The notes: a model not told the origin generated them from the sequence alone. A stretch of DNA of 55,541 nt from Clostridia bacterium (GCA_029256705.1 JAQSXK010000002.1:1-55541); one strand, 5' to 3'. Shown: positions 44,458-54,018, counted from the stretch's first letter. Program-made: numbers and translations.

Positions 44458-46263
44458 ATGTGTGGAATAATAGGTTACGTTGGAAAAAAAGACGTAGATA
44501 AAGTCCTAATCGCTGGACTAAAAAAATTAGAATATAGAGGTTATGATTCAGCAGGTATTGCTGTTACAACAAAAGATAACAGTTTAAAATTAATCAAATC
44601 AGTTGGTAAAATTGCTAACTTAGAAGAAAAAGTTAACAAATCTAAAGTACAATTTGGAGCTGCTGGTATAGGTCATACTAGATGGGCAACACATGGTATT
44701 CCTAATGAAATTAACGCCCACCCTCATACAAGTGGAAAGGTTACTTTAGTTCATAATGGAATTATTGAAAATTATACTAATTTGAAAGAAGAATTAAAAA
44801 GTAAAGGAGTTACTTTTAATTCAGATACAGATACAGAAGTTGCTTGCGCATATATTAACTATATATATGAAACTGAAAAAGATAAAATAAAATGTATACA
44901 AAAAGCTTGTGCAAATTTTAGAGGCTCTTATGCTTTTGGAATATTTTTTGATGACGAAAAGGATAGTATATTTGTTACAAGACGTGACAGTCCATTAGTT
45001 ATAGGAATAGCAGATGGAGAAAACTATGTATCTTCAGATGTATCTGCTTTTTTAAGTTATACTAAAAATTATATATTATTAGAACATCATGAATATGCAA
45101 AAGTTACTAGTAGCTGCGTAGAAATATATAATGAAGATGGAGAACTTTTAAATAAAGAAGTTAATATTGCAACTTGGAGTGATACACAATATGAAAAAGC
45201 TGGATATGAACACTTTATGCTTAAAGAAGTACATGAACAACCAGCAGTTCTTAAAAACATTTTTGACAGATATTTAAATGATACTTCATATTTACAAGAT
45301 GTAGATTTAACTAAATATAACAATATACATATAGTAGCATGTGGAAGCGCAATGCATGCGGGTCTAGTTGGCAGATACTTATTCGAAACTTATGCAAATA
45401 TACCAGTTACCGTAGATGTTGCTTCTGAATATAGATATAAAAATCAAATTATAACAGATAAAACATTAGTTATTATAGTTTCTCAATCTGGAGAAACTGC
45501 AGATACTTTAGCTGCTCTTAGAATAGCAAAATCCAAAGGTGCTACTGTACTTGGAATAGTTAATGTTGTTGGTTCTACAATTGCTAGGGAAGCAGATATT
45601 GTAATATATGCTTATGCTGGACCTGAAATAGCTGTTGCAACTACAAAAGGATATACATCTCAAGTTGCTATACTTTCTACCCTAGCCTTTGAAATTGCAA
45701 GAAAAACAATGTCATTAGATGATGCTAGTAGAATAGTTCAAGAAATGAAAAATATTGAAAGTATATTAAATTATGTTTTACTTAAAGTTGATGAATATAA
45801 GGAAATTGCAAAAAGTATATCTAAAAAGGAACATCTTTTCTTTATAGGTAGAGGCGCAGACTACGCTATGTGTATGGAAGGATCTCTTAAATTAAAAGAA
45901 ATATCTTATATGCATAGTGAAGCATATCCTGCTGGTGAACTAAAACATGGAACTATATCTTTAGTTGAAAATAAAACACCTATAATAGCTATTGCAACAG
46001 ATAAAAACTTATATGAAAAAACAATTAGTAATATAAAAGAAACTAAAGCAAGAGGTGCATTTGTTGTATTTATAACAAATGAAGAATTAGATACTACTGG
46101 TGATTTCTATGATATTAAATTAGTTTTACCTACTAGTACAGATTTTGTACAATCACTTTCAGTGGTTACTGCTCTTCAACTTATATCTTACTATACAGCA
46201 AAAAACAGAAAATGTGATATAGATAAACCTAAAAATTTAGCTAAATCAGTTACCGTTGAATAA
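44458..46263 (+). CDS. glmS: glutamine-fructose-6-phosphate aminotransferase (isomerizing)
   Basis: 601 residues, full length. Makes glucosamine 6-phosphate, entry to UDP-GlcNAc for peptidoglycan and surface glycans. Cys1 nucleophile (MCGIIGYVG), RGYDSAGIA, GHTRWATHG, HNGIIENY; two SIS domains with VACGSAMHAG and VSQSGETADT, and the C-terminal KSVTVE. Ribosome site GAAGGGAG. Controlled by the ribozyme in its leader. Confidence 0.98.
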   Translation: MCGIIGYVGKKDVDKVLIAGLKKLEYRGYDSAGIAVTTKDNSLKLIKSVGKIANLEEKVNKSKVQFGAAGIGHTRWATHGIPNEINAHPHTSGKVTLVHNGIIENYTNLKEELKSKGVTFNSDTDTEVACAYINYIYETEKDKIKCIQKACANFRGSYAFGIFFDDEKDSIFVTRRDSPLVIGIADGENYVSSDVSAFLSYTKNYILLEHHEYAKVTSSCVEIYNEDGELLNKEVNIATWSDTQYEKAGYEHFMLKEVHEQPAVLKNIFDRYLNDTSYLQDVDLTKYNNIHIVACGSAMHAGLVGRYLFETYANIPVTVDVASEYRYKNQIITDKTLVIIVSQSGETADTLAALRIAKSKGATVLGIVNVVGSTIAREADIVIYAYAGPEIAVATTKGYTSQVAILSTLAFEIARKTMSLDDASRIVQEMKNIESILNYVLLKVDEYKEIAKSISKKEHLFFIGRGADYAMCMEGSLKLKEISYMHSEAYPAGELKHGTISLVENKTPIIAIATDKNLYEKTISNIKETKARGAFVVFITNEELDTTGDFYDIKLVLPTSTDFVQSLSVVTALQLISYYTAKNRKCDIDKPKNLAKSVTVE

Positions 46264-46284
46264 TTAATTTAAATTAGAAATAAA

Positions 46285-46317
46285 AAAGACTACTAAATAC
46301 TTTATTTAGTAGTCTTT
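46285..46317. terminator. bidirectional terminator of glmS and the convergent gene
   Basis: A perfect 15-bp stem AAAGACTACTAAATA / TATTTAGTAGTCTTT (46285-46299 / 46303-46317). The U tail is strong on the minus strand and weaker on the plus strand. Confidence 0.9.
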
Positions 46318-46335
46318 ATGTTTATTTTTTATCTT

Positions 46336-46803
46336 TTATTTAGATTTTAATATAACTTTATAGGTATTCCAGCTATTAACAAAATGTCCAATTGCAAGAA
46401 GTATAACTATAATTGCTAAATATATTGATTTCCCCCATAATGACGCAAAAGCAAATGCAAGTACTGGAAAAACAGCCATTGGAATCGGTATAAAGTAAAG
46501 TGGTTTAAATGCTAATAAAAACTCGTGACCTTTAGCAACATATCTAATCCATAAACTATAATATATTAATATACAAATTACCATTAAAACAAACCAAATA
46601 TCTATATTTAAGTTTTGGTATTTATCCTGTGAAATTGCCAGTATAAAAAGGCATCCTACCTCACCTATTCGTTCTAGTGATGTGAATATAATTCCAGCAT
46701 CTTTTAATTTTTCAGGAACATTTTTAGGTGGAAATATAATAAATAATATGTTAGGAATTAATATGGAAATACCTATTAATAATCCTATAATTGAAAATCC
46801 CAT
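46336..46803 (-). CDS. hypothetical four- or five-helix membrane protein
   Basis: 155 residues with helices at about 4-24, 45-60, 70-88, 98-122 and 125-145. Short conserved-looking loops: FPPKNVPEKLKDAG, ERIGEVGC, WIRYVAKGHEF, FNSWNTYK-like FVNSWNTYKV. I do not recognise the family with confidence. It follows the YbhN-like gene by 18 bases (ribosome site AGAGGAA) and probably shares its transcript and membrane context. Confidence 0.7.
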   Translation of the reverse strand: MGFSIIGLLIGISILIPNILFIIFPPKNVPEKLKDAGIIFTSLERIGEVGCLFILAISQDKYQNLNIDIWFVLMVICILIYYSLWIRYVAKGHEFLLAFKPLYFIPIPMAVFPVLAFAFASLWGKSIYLAIIVILLAIGHFVNSWNTYKVILKSK

Positions 46804-46821
46804 AATAATTCCTCTTTTTTT

Positions 46822-47874
46822 CTATACTTCTACAGTTGTCTCTTGCTCTAAAATATCCTCATTCTTTATTTTAGGTTTAAATACTAAAAATATCATACCA
46901 ACTATTATTGGTAAATAAAATGTGTACATTCTCCAAAACAATATTGATAAATTCAATGAATTAGCAGGGAAAAATGTTTTAAATACAATGTAAAATCCAC
47001 CTTCAGCAGCAACGCCAGCTCCTGGTGTTGGCATATATCCAGTAACAAGTGAAAGGAAAGTTTGCGCAGCTAATATCGTTATGAAGTCTACTGTATTTAA
47101 ACCAAATGCTCTATAAACAACATATGTAATTGAATATAACACAGTTATCTCAATAGCTGTATATATAGCCATCTTAATAATCATAAGTTTTTCCTTTTTA
47201 ATTAATTCAATCTGAGCATGAAAATCTGCTATAATTTCTTTAAACTTTTCTAAATTTCCTTCTACATCTTTAATTATTTTAAATTTACCTAATAGTTCTA
47301 TAACATATTTAACTATATTATAAACCAACTTTTCATTTATTACAAGAGCTGCTAAGAATATTACAACTAACATGTTTATTGCAAAACCAATAATAGCCAA
47401 ATACATAAATTTATCTATAATAATTTTAAAATATGAATACTTTAAAATTATTACTACTAACGTATATACGACAAATACTGATTGATATACTATAAATCTT
47501 GTAAGTAATATACTTGCTCCATCACTCAAAGATTTACCTTCTTGTTTCATTGCAACTAATTGAGCTGGTTGATCTCCACAAGAAAATGGTGTAATATTGT
47601 TAAATAATCTTCCTATCATAGCAAGTCTAAAACTACTTATGAACCTCTGATTTTTATATATTTTTTTAGTTATTAAATAAAAACATATTCCTTCTAGTAG
47701 CCAATATATTACTGTAAGAACTATACCTACTACAAGCCATGAGTAATTTACGCTTCTAAGTACCTTGTCTATGTTATCCACACCATCAACAGTAACAATA
47801 TATGTAATTAATCCTATTAATACAAGTAATATAAAAGATATATTTATTATATTACCTATTTTTTTATTTTTCAT
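46822..47874 (-). CDS. YbhN/LPG-synthase-TM-type flippase-like membrane protein
   Basis: 350 residues, about eight helices. 'ITPFSCGDQPAQLVAMKQEG' and 'SLVTGYMPTPGAGVAAEGGFY' are the two conserved loops of the lysylphosphatidylglycerol-synthase transmembrane (UPF0104) family. Members without the C-terminal synthase domain, like this one, are thought to move lipids or lipid-linked substrates. Own promoter at 47904-47932. Confidence 0.85.
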   Translation of the reverse strand: MKNKKIGNIINISFILLVLIGLITYIVTVDGVDNIDKVLRSVNYSWLVVGIVLTVIYWLLEGICFYLITKKIYKNQRFISSFRLAMIGRLFNNITPFSCGDQPAQLVAMKQEGKSLSDGASILLTRFIVYQSVFVVYTLVVIILKYSYFKIIIDKFMYLAIIGFAINMLVVIFLAALVINEKLVYNIVKYVIELLGKFKIIKDVEGNLEKFKEIIADFHAQIELIKKEKLMIIKMAIYTAIEITVLYSITYVVYRAFGLNTVDFITILAAQTFLSLVTGYMPTPGAGVAAEGGFYIVFKTFFPANSLNLSILFWRMYTFYLPIIVGMIFLVFKPKIKNEDILEQETTVEV

Positions 47875-47903
47875 TTATTTTATTCTCCTCAAAATACTTT
47901 ATT

Positions 47904-47932
47904 ATTATAGCATCTTTAAAGTTTTTTTTCAA
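47904..47932 (-). promoter_or_regulatory. promoter of the YbhN-like operon
   Basis: TTGAAA (47932-47927), 17 nt, TATAAT (47909-47904), 30 bases before the ATG at 47874. Confidence 0.75.
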
Positions 47933-47964
47933 CAAAAAAACGACAATTATAGTGTACAAAATAC

Positions 47965-48000
47965 AAAATACTACTAAAAAACAGTATTTAGTAGTATTTT
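47965..48000 (-). terminator. terminator of the PHP gene
   Basis: A 14-bp stem AAAATACTACTAAA (47965-47978) / TTTAGTAGTATTTT (47987-48000). It abuts the stop codon at 47999-48001 reached only after the frameshift, which supports that downstream stop as the original gene end. Confidence 0.8.
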
Positions 48001-48912
48001 ATGCATAATTTGAATTTTTATTTTTTAAATCACTAGATACTTTATCTATCCAGTTTTCCACAATATTATCAGGAATATTTAAGTTTCCAAATCCAGATCC
48101 TAATTCTATCCCATTTTATTTAATCCGTGATAATCACTGCCACCAGAAATATATAAGCCACGCTTTTTACAATAGTTTACTAAATGTTCACTTTGCTCAT
48201 GAGTAAAATGACTATAATAGCATTCTATTCCATCTATTTCATAATTATTAGTAAGTTCTTCTAAAATACTATTAGAATTTTCTCCATAAATATATATGTG
48301 TGGAATGAAGACTAATCCACCAGCCTCTTTAATTAAATTTATAATTTTACTACATTCAGGTAATAAATCTTCATTAGATATGTAAAATTGACTATTAGGA
48401 TTCGACATATACTTTCTATAAAAAGAAGTACTATCATTCCATGCTCTATCACTAGATATAAACTTTCTATTTTCTTCATAGCTAGTTATGTTTTGATGTA
48501 AATAAGTAGTTGCATATTTATAACTATCATCATAATTTTCTATAACGTTTTTATCTACTCTAACTCCAAGTTTTAGACAATTTTTATATAATCTCTTCAT
48601 TATAGTAAAATCTTTTTCACGTTTAGATGTATATATTTCATCTATCTTTTTATTTATATATTCAACATTTACCCCGTATCCTAATAATTCTATTGGAACA
48701 CCTTTAACAACAGTCTTAAGTTCTATTCCATTGATTATTTTTCCAGAATAATATTCTGAGATATTTATATTACTAATTTTTTTATAGAAATTACAATTAT
48801 CATGATCTGTTACTGATAGAAATTTTATACCTCTTAATTCTGCTTTCTTAAATATATCTACATAATCATCTGTTCCATCAGAATATTTACTATGTACATG
48901 CAAATCTATCAT
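47999..48912 (-). pseudogene. PHP-domain phosphoesterase, single-base (-1 type) frameshift near the C terminus
   Basis: In frame 0 it ends after 268 residues at 48106. PHP metal motifs are present: DLHVHSKYSDG, TDHDN, NGIEL, FIPHIY, SGGSDYHGLN. The frame lost by one base resumes as GIELGSGFGNLNIP and runs to a stop at 47999, directly before the terminator, giving about 304 residues, a normal length for this RNase AM/YciV-like group. The break is in or near AATAAAATGGG (48109-48120), which has an A4 run, so a homopolymer deletion or sequencing error is the simplest reading. All metal ligands are upstream, so a truncated product could still be active. Confidence 0.8.
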
Positions 48913-48960
48913 TATATCTTCCCTTCTAATTATTTTAACTTATTTTTACATTACTAATTT

Positions 48961-49683
48961 TTAAACTCCATGTGTTATACAATCAATGAACGCTTGTCCA
49001 AAAGTATTAAAATCTTTTATATATTCATCTTTTAATGATAATGATAATACTTTACTTATATCTGAAAGTATTATATACTTTATAGCTACTACACAAGTAA
49101 AGGATACTTTTACATATCTTTTATTATCTAACTTTGAACAATCTTTACACATAAAGATGTTATTTATATAATCATAATATATATCTTCTTCAGCCTCTTT
49201 AAAATTACACCCACATCTATTACAATTAACTATTTGTGGAGCAAAACCAAGTAAGCAAAGTAATTTTACTCTAAATATATTAATAACTAAAATATTGTTT
49301 TTATCTATATTTTCAAGTACATATAATGTATTTAAGAATAACTTTAATATATTTGATGTATCAACATTTTCATCAGTTAGTGTTAGTATTGATTTTGTAA
49401 TTGGGAATACTAAACTTAATTTATCAAAATCTACTCGTAAATGATAGAAAGTAGATATAGTAGATGCAGAATTTACATGATAAAAAGTGCTTCCTTTAAA
49501 TAAAACAAACTCGCTATATACTAAATATTGTGATGACGCTAGTATAGAACTATTAGTTCTTTTAGCACCTTTTGCCATACAAGTTATAGTTCCTAACTCA
49601 TCTGTAAGCACTGTTATAATCTTATCATTATCACTATAAGTGACTTCTTTTATCACTATTCCTTTGAGCTTTATAAGTTTCAA
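48961..49683 (-). CDS. recO: DNA repair protein RecO
   Basis: 240 residues. N-terminal OB domain (KGIVIKEVTYSDNDKIITVLT, GTITCMAKGAK), helical middle, and a zinc site CNRCGC...CKDC. Helps RecR load RecA on SSB-coated DNA. The start is set to TTG 49683: GGGAG lies 8 bases upstream, while the longer GTG start (49698) has none. Follows yqzL and era, the Bacillota order. Confidence 0.93.
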   Translation of the reverse strand: MKLIKLKGIVIKEVTYSDNDKIITVLTDELGTITCMAKGAKRTNSSILASSQYLVYSEFVLFKGSTFYHVNSASTISTFYHLRVDFDKLSLVFPITKSILTLTDENVDTSNILKLFLNTLYVLENIDKNNILVINIFRVKLLCLLGFAPQIVNCNRCGCNFKEAEEDIYYDYINNIFMCKDCSKLDNKRYVKVSFTCVVAIKYIILSDISKVLSLSLKDEYIKDFNTFGQAFIDCITHGV

Positions 49684-49701
49684 TACTAACACTCCCACTT
49701 A

Positions 49702-49815
49702 CTATTGATCTATGTATTTAATCCTGTTTTTTAAATCAATAATTTTTTTATACTCTAAAAAACTTTCTATATTGCCTGTCTTCAAAAAATTGTTCCATGC
49801 TATATTTTCATACAT
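49702..49815 (-). CDS. yqzL: YqzL family small protein
   Basis: 37 residues: MYENIAWNNFLKTGNIESF followed by a basic helical end. The W-x-x-F-x-x-T-G-N-I-x-x-(F/Y)-L pattern matches Bacillus YqzL, also found between era and recO. AGGTGA lies 5 bases before the ATG at 49815. Function unknown; the gene is conserved for its position. Confidence 0.85.
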   Translation of the reverse strand: MYENIAWNNFLKTGNIESFLEYKKIIDLKNRIKYIDQ

Positions 49816-49883
49816 AACTATCACCTAGTAATAGTTTATGTAATACAAATTTCAGTATACTAAAACAATATTATTTTTTTATA

Positions 49884-50807
49884 TTATTTATTTGAATTTC
49901 TAAACTTAACATTTTTCAAATAGTTATCATTTTCAGTCCAATTTTCTCTAACTTTAACCCATAGTTTTAAGTTTATTTTTGTACCAAGTACCTTTTCCAA
50001 GTCTATTCTACTACTGTTTGTTATATGTCTAAGCATACTACCATCTTTACCTATAACAATAGGTTTATATGTCTCTTTATTACATATTATGTTTGCAACT
50101 ATACAATAAACTAAAGCTCCATTTATATTAGTTACTTCTTTAAAAGTATCTACTTCAACAGCAAGACCGTGAGGAACCTCTTCATTTAAATATTTAAGTA
50201 ATTTTTCACGTATATTTTCTTCAACTATTTCTCTTTCAGTCATATCTGTAAATTCTTCATCATCGAATAATTTTTCAGATTCATCAAGATTATTTTCAAT
50301 TACTTTAGTCAAAACATCTAATCCATCACTCTTATGAACAGATATTGGAACTATATCTGTAAATTCAAAATCTAGTTTATGTACATAATCATTATACATT
50401 TCTATTATTTTAAATAATTCTTCTTTTTTTATTTTATCAATTTTATTAATGCAAAGTATTGTTTTTTTATTTAACTTTACAATATCTTTTATTACTCTTT
50501 GAGCTGCCTCATCTATTCTAGTATGAGTACAATCAACAAGGTATACAATTAGATTAGTTTCATTAACTGCGTTAGTTACACCTTTCATCATGTATTCACC
50601 TAGTTTGTGTTTTGGAGTGTGTACACCTGGAGTATCTACAAAAACTATTTGAGATGTCTCTGACGTAACAATTCCTTTTATATTATATCTTGTAGTCTGC
50701 GGTTTTGGAGTCGTTATTGCAACTTTATAACCAACTAATTTATTAATTAGTGTAGATTTACCTGCGTTAGGTTTTCCTACTACACCTACATATCCTGATT
50801 TAAACAT
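49884..50807 (-). CDS. era: GTPase Era
   Basis: 307 residues. G1 GKPNAGKSTL, G3 DTPGVHTPKH, G4 NKIDK, effector region TTRYNIKG; C-terminal KH domain with VIGKDGSMLRHI. Binds the 3' end of 16S rRNA during 30S maturation. Full length; ribosome site AAGGAG just before the ATG. Confidence 0.97.
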   Translation of the reverse strand: MFKSGYVGVVGKPNAGKSTLINKLVGYKVAITTPKPQTTRYNIKGIVTSETSQIVFVDTPGVHTPKHKLGEYMMKGVTNAVNETNLIVYLVDCTHTRIDEAAQRVIKDIVKLNKKTILCINKIDKIKKEELFKIIEMYNDYVHKLDFEFTDIVPISVHKSDGLDVLTKVIENNLDESEKLFDDEEFTDMTEREIVEENIREKLLKYLNEEVPHGLAVEVDTFKEVTNINGALVYCIVANIICNKETYKPIVIGKDGSMLRHITNSSRIDLEKVLGTKINLKLWVKVRENWTENDNYLKNVKFRNSNK

Positions 50808-50824
50808 TTATTTTCTCCTTTTTT

Positions 50825-50853
50825 AACAAATTTATATGATAATACATATTATA
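50825..50853 (+). promoter_or_regulatory. possible sigma-K-type sporulation promoter
   Basis: AACA (50825-50828), a 16-nt gap and CATATTATA (50845-50853) fit the sigma-K pattern (mACm, CATANNNTA). It is 30-40 bases upstream of the first of three small genes. In such AT-rich DNA the match is weak evidence. Confidence 0.4.
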
Positions 50854-50891
50854 CTATATGATAATATATTTTATTTTTAGGGGTGATTTTT

Positions 50892-51215
50892 TTGGATAAT
50901 AATTGTCCATATACTTTAGCAATAAAAGAACTAACTTGTCAGAGTAACGTTTCTAAAAGATTTGACAATTCACATATAGCTCTGCCAGTTGGAAGTGAGA
51001 TTCCTCTTAGTTTCGGTTATACATTAATACTTGTAGCAGGTACATGTAAGAATTGCACTATTACACTATCTAATCCTATATTCATACCAGACATCAATTT
51101 CAATATTTTAAATGGGAGTTTTAAAATATTCGACCTTCCATGTGAATGCGGAACTTATAGGTTATTTGTTGCTGCAAGACTTGCTCCAGCAGAAACCTGC
51201 TGTGAAGTAGTTTAA
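50892..51215 (+). CDS. small Cys-containing protein of unknown function, possible spore-surface protein
   Basis: 107 residues from TTG 50892, which has GGGGTGA six bases upstream; a GTG at 50883 lies inside that site. Beta-rich, no signal peptide, seven Cys including CKNC, CECG and CC near the C terminus. I do not recognise the family. First of a plus-strand trio between era and smpB. Cys-rich small proteins made from a late sporulation promoter would fit coat or exosporium components; that is inference. Confidence 0.6.
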   Translation: MDNNCPYTLAIKELTCQSNVSKRFDNSHIALPVGSEIPLSFGYTLILVAGTCKNCTITLSNPIFIPDINFNILNGSFKIFDLPCECGTYRLFVAARLAPAETCCEVV

Positions 51216-51232
51216 GAAGGATGTGAATATAT

Positions 51233-51535
51233 ATGAATAATTTTATAGTTAACTTAAGTATAAAAGATGAGTGTTGTACTAAATGCGGTACTACCACTAT
51301 ACAAAAAGATGTAATTATTAGGTCTATTGATCAAACAATAGATTTACAAGGCGCGTACATACTAAACGTTATAGAAGTAGGCCCTAACTTTGTAAAAGTT
51401 CTAATACAAAACGGTATAAGAGTTTTTATACGTACTGTTTATACTACTTTTGCTATACAATTAAGTCTACCTGCTGATTGTGATAACAAGCATGTTCTTA
51501 CTATAGCTGCTCAAATATCTCTAACACAAGTATAA
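51233..51535 (+). CDS. small protein of unknown function, second of the trio
   Basis: 100 residues, beta-rich, with DECCTKCG near the N terminus and one more Cys near the end. 'IDLQGAYILNVIEVGPNFVKV' and 'FIRTVYTTFAIQLSLP' suggest a compact sandwich or barrel. Starts 17 bases after the preceding stop with ribosome site GAAGGATGTG. It may form a Cys-linked or metal-linked assembly with its neighbour. No family recognised. Confidence 0.6.
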   Translation: MNNFIVNLSIKDECCTKCGTTTIQKDVIIRSIDQTIDLQGAYILNVIEVGPNFVKVLIQNGIRVFIRTVYTTFAIQLSLPADCDNKHVLTIAAQISLTQV

Positions 51536-51539
51536 GTTT

Positions 51540-51758
51540 ATGAAAAATTGCAGTAACGATAGCGCCAGTTTTATATTATATGCAGTACTAATTTCTATTG
51601 CACTTGCTAAAAATTTAGAACCTGCTGAGCAAAACCTGCTTGGCATTTTTTTACAAGAGGTCGGAGGAAATCTATCCTCAATGGCTGCATTCGAAAAATT
51701 TTGTGAAGATGTGGAAGGAAGTAGCTATGGATCTATAGTAGGACCAATTGTTAAATAG
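51540..51758 (+). CDS. small helical protein of unknown function, third of the trio
   Basis: 72 residues, helical: 'SASFILYAVLISIALAKNLEPAEQ', 'NLLGIFLQEVGGNLSSMAAF'. The pattern N-L-x(3)-E-x-N-L-L-G-x(2)-L resembles small helical proteins I recall from spore-forming Clostridia, but I cannot name a family. It starts 4 bases after the preceding stop without a clear ribosome site, so coupling is likely. Its last 8 bases overlap the end of smpB on the other strand. Confidence 0.55.
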   Translation: MKNCSNDSASFILYAVLISIALAKNLEPAEQNLLGIFLQEVGGNLSSMAAFEKFCEDVEGSSYGSIVGPIVK

Positions 51759-52218
51759 CCTTTACCTTTTTAAACTCATTAATTTGTCTTTTAGCTTCAT
51801 TTTGTTTAATTATATCGCGCTTATCATATATCTTTTTACCTTTACATATACAAAGTTCTAATTTAAACCATCTTCCTTTTGTATATATTTTACTAGGAAC
51901 TAAAGTATATCCGCCTTGTTTTATATATCCAATCATTTTAAGTATTTCTAATTTATGCAGTAGAATTCTTCTATCTCTTTTTTCTGGTACATTATTTATG
52001 TTTCCCTGTTCATATGGACTTATGTGCATATTTTTCAGTATTACTTCTCCACCATTAATTAAAGCAAAACTATCTTTTAAGTTACACTTAGATTCTCTAA
52101 CAGATTTTACTTCTGTTCCTTTAAGTTCAATACCACATTCTATTTTTTCTAATATTTCATACTTATGTCCTATTTCCCTGTTATTTATACATACTCTAGT
52201 ATCTTTTTTATCTGACAT
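51751..52218 (-). CDS. smpB: SsrA-binding protein
   Basis: 155 residues. Binds tmRNA in trans-translation. NREIGHKYEILEKIECGIEL, GTEVKSVRESKCNLKDSF, PYEQGN, 'RRILLHKLEI' and the basic C-terminal tail are conserved. Ribosome site AGGTGAG. It follows the radical SAM gene by 6 bases, likely co-transcribed. No ssrA gene is seen in this window. Confidence 0.97.
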   Translation of the reverse strand: MSDKKDTRVCINNREIGHKYEILEKIECGIELKGTEVKSVRESKCNLKDSFALINGGEVILKNMHISPYEQGNINNVPEKRDRRILLHKLEILKMIGYIKQGGYTLVPSKIYTKGRWFKLELCICKGKKIYDKRDIIKQNEAKRQINEFKKVKAI

Positions 52219-52224
52219 ACATTC

Positions 52225-54018
52225 TCACCTACTTAACTCTAAAAAATTACATTTTGCTATTTTTGTTACTCCACATGAACTACATGATAAAGAACATTTT
52301 GGAGTTGTTTTTTCTTCTAAAGCCTTTATATATTCTCTTTTCAAAAATTCTTTGTCAACACCACAAAATATATTATCCCAACAAAATTCTTGCTGTAAAT
52401 CATATGTTTTATTTATATAATCTTCAATGTTTATGTTTTCTCTTTCTAATGCTTTATCCCATGCAGTAGAATTGAAACACTCATCCCAACTATCAAATTT
52501 TGCACCCAATCTCCAAGCAGAATATATAACTTTCCCAACTCGTTCGTCACCTCTTGCAATTAAGGCTTCTAATCTACTAACTGATGAATCATGCCAACTG
52601 TATTTTATATTTTTTTTACCTAATTTATCTTTTAAAAATTGTTGTTTAAGTTCTATTTTGTCTAATGAAGCTTGAGGGCACCACTGAAAAGGTGTGTGTG
52701 ATTTGGGTACAAATGTAGAAGTACTTACAGTTAACATACATTTACCTTTTCTTTTTCCCTCCGGCAATTTATAATATTCATCAACTATTTTATTACATAA
52801 CTCTACTATACCGTTTATATCTGTATAATCCTCTGTTGGTAGTCCAATCATAAAGTACAATTTTAAATTTGTGTAACCATTTTCAAAAGCTAATTTTGCA
52901 GATTCTAGTATTTCTTCTTCTGTTATATTTTTATTTATAACATCCCTTAATCTTTGTGTTCCAGCTTCTGGTGCAAATGTTAAGGAACTTTTCCTAACGG
53001 CTTGAACTTTTTTTATTATATCTAAATTAATAGAATCTATTCTAAGTGATGGTAATGATAAGCTAACTTTTTTATTTTCACCAAATTTAAGTAATCTATC
53101 TGCTAATTGAGTGAAATCAGAATAATCACTTGTACTAAGTGATGCTAAGCTTATTTCATTGTGTCCAGTTGACTGGATATTACAACTAGCAATTTCTAAT
53201 AACTTATCTACACTTTTTTCTCTTACTGGTCTGTAAATATATCCTGCTTGACAAAATCTACACCCCCTAGAACATCCTCTGAATACTTCTAAAGATATTC
53301 TATCTTGAGTAATTTCAGTACTCGGAACTATAGGATTTAGTGGATAATCTACATTATTAAGATCTTTTATAACTACCTTTTGTATTTTATCATTCTTACT
53401 ATGAATCGATGGTATAAATACACCTTGTATATCTTTTATACTTTCTAAATATTCTCTTTTAGGTAATTTTTCTTTTTTCCATTCATCATACTTGTCCATT
53501 AGTATATTAATAACTTCTTCAGCTTCTCCAATTACAAATATATCAATGAATGGTGATAAAGGGTATGGATTGACTGCACAAGGTCCACCAGCAATTACAA
53601 AAGGAAATCTAATTTGTCTATCTTTACTATATACTGGTATATTAGATAAATCTAACATATTTATTATATTTGTATAACTCATTTCATATTGAAGCGTAAA
53701 ACCTATAAAATCAAAAGTATCTATATAATCTTTAGATTCTAAACCATAAAGTTTTACTTTTCTCTTTCTCATCAATTCTTCATAATCTTTCCATGGAGCA
53801 AATACTCTCTCACACCAAGTATCTTTTCTTTTATTTAGTATATCATACAATATTTTTATACCTAGATTTGACATACCAATATCATAAATATCTGGAAAAC
53901 ACATAGCAAATCTAATGTTTATGTCTTGCTTATTCTTTAATATTTGATTATACTCATTGCCAACATATCTTGCGGGTTTCATAATCTTTTTTAATTCGTA
54001 ACTGTTCAACTTTAGCAT
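52225..54018 (-). CDS. B12-binding domain radical SAM protein (TIGR03960-like)
   Basis: 597 residues. N-terminal B12-binding-type domain (about 1-210; FPDIYDIGMSNLGIKI, FVIAGGPCAVNPYPLSPFID), then a radical SAM domain with FRGCSRGCRFCQAGYIYRPVRE supplying the CxxxCxxC cluster site, and LTFAPEAGTQRLRDVINKN. The C terminus ends in a Cys-rich motif (KCSLSCSSCG). It matches the family usually found beside ribosome-associated genes in Clostridia; the partner TIGR03936 protein is not present here. The reaction is not established. Confidence 0.88.
   Translation of the reverse strand: MLKLNSYELKKIMKPARYVGNEYNQILKNKQDINIRFAMCFPDIYDIGMSNLGIKILYDILNKRKDTWCERVFAPWKDYEELMRKRKVKLYGLESKDYIDTFDFIGFTLQYEMSYTNIINMLDLSNIPVYSKDRQIRFPFVIAGGPCAVNPYPLSPFIDIFVIGEAEEVINILMDKYDEWKKEKLPKREYLESIKDIQGVFIPSIHSKNDKIQKVVIKDLNNVDYPLNPIVPSTEITQDRISLEVFRGCSRGCRFCQAGYIYRPVREKSVDKLLEIASCNIQSTGHNEISLASLSTSDYSDFTQLADRLLKFGENKKVSLSLPSLRIDSINLDIIKKVQAVRKSSLTFAPEAGTQRLRDVINKNITEEEILESAKLAFENGYTNLKLYFMIGLPTEDYTDINGIVELCNKIVDEYYKLPEGKRKGKCMLTVSTSTFVPKSHTPFQWCPQASLDKIELKQQFLKDKLGKKNIKYSWHDSSVSRLEALIARGDERVGKVIYSAWRLGAKFDSWDECFNSTAWDKALERENINIEDYINKTYDLQQEFCWDNIFCGVDKEFLKREYIKALEEKTTPKCSLSCSSCGVTKIAKCNFLELSR

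Noticed and set aside
48109-48120. Programmed -1 frameshift in the PHP gene
   Set aside because: No X-XXY-YYZ slippery heptamer is in register; an A-run indel is simpler.
51998-52420. 140-residue open frame on the plus strand
   Set aside because: Covered by smpB and the radical SAM gene, both clearly real; no start signal.
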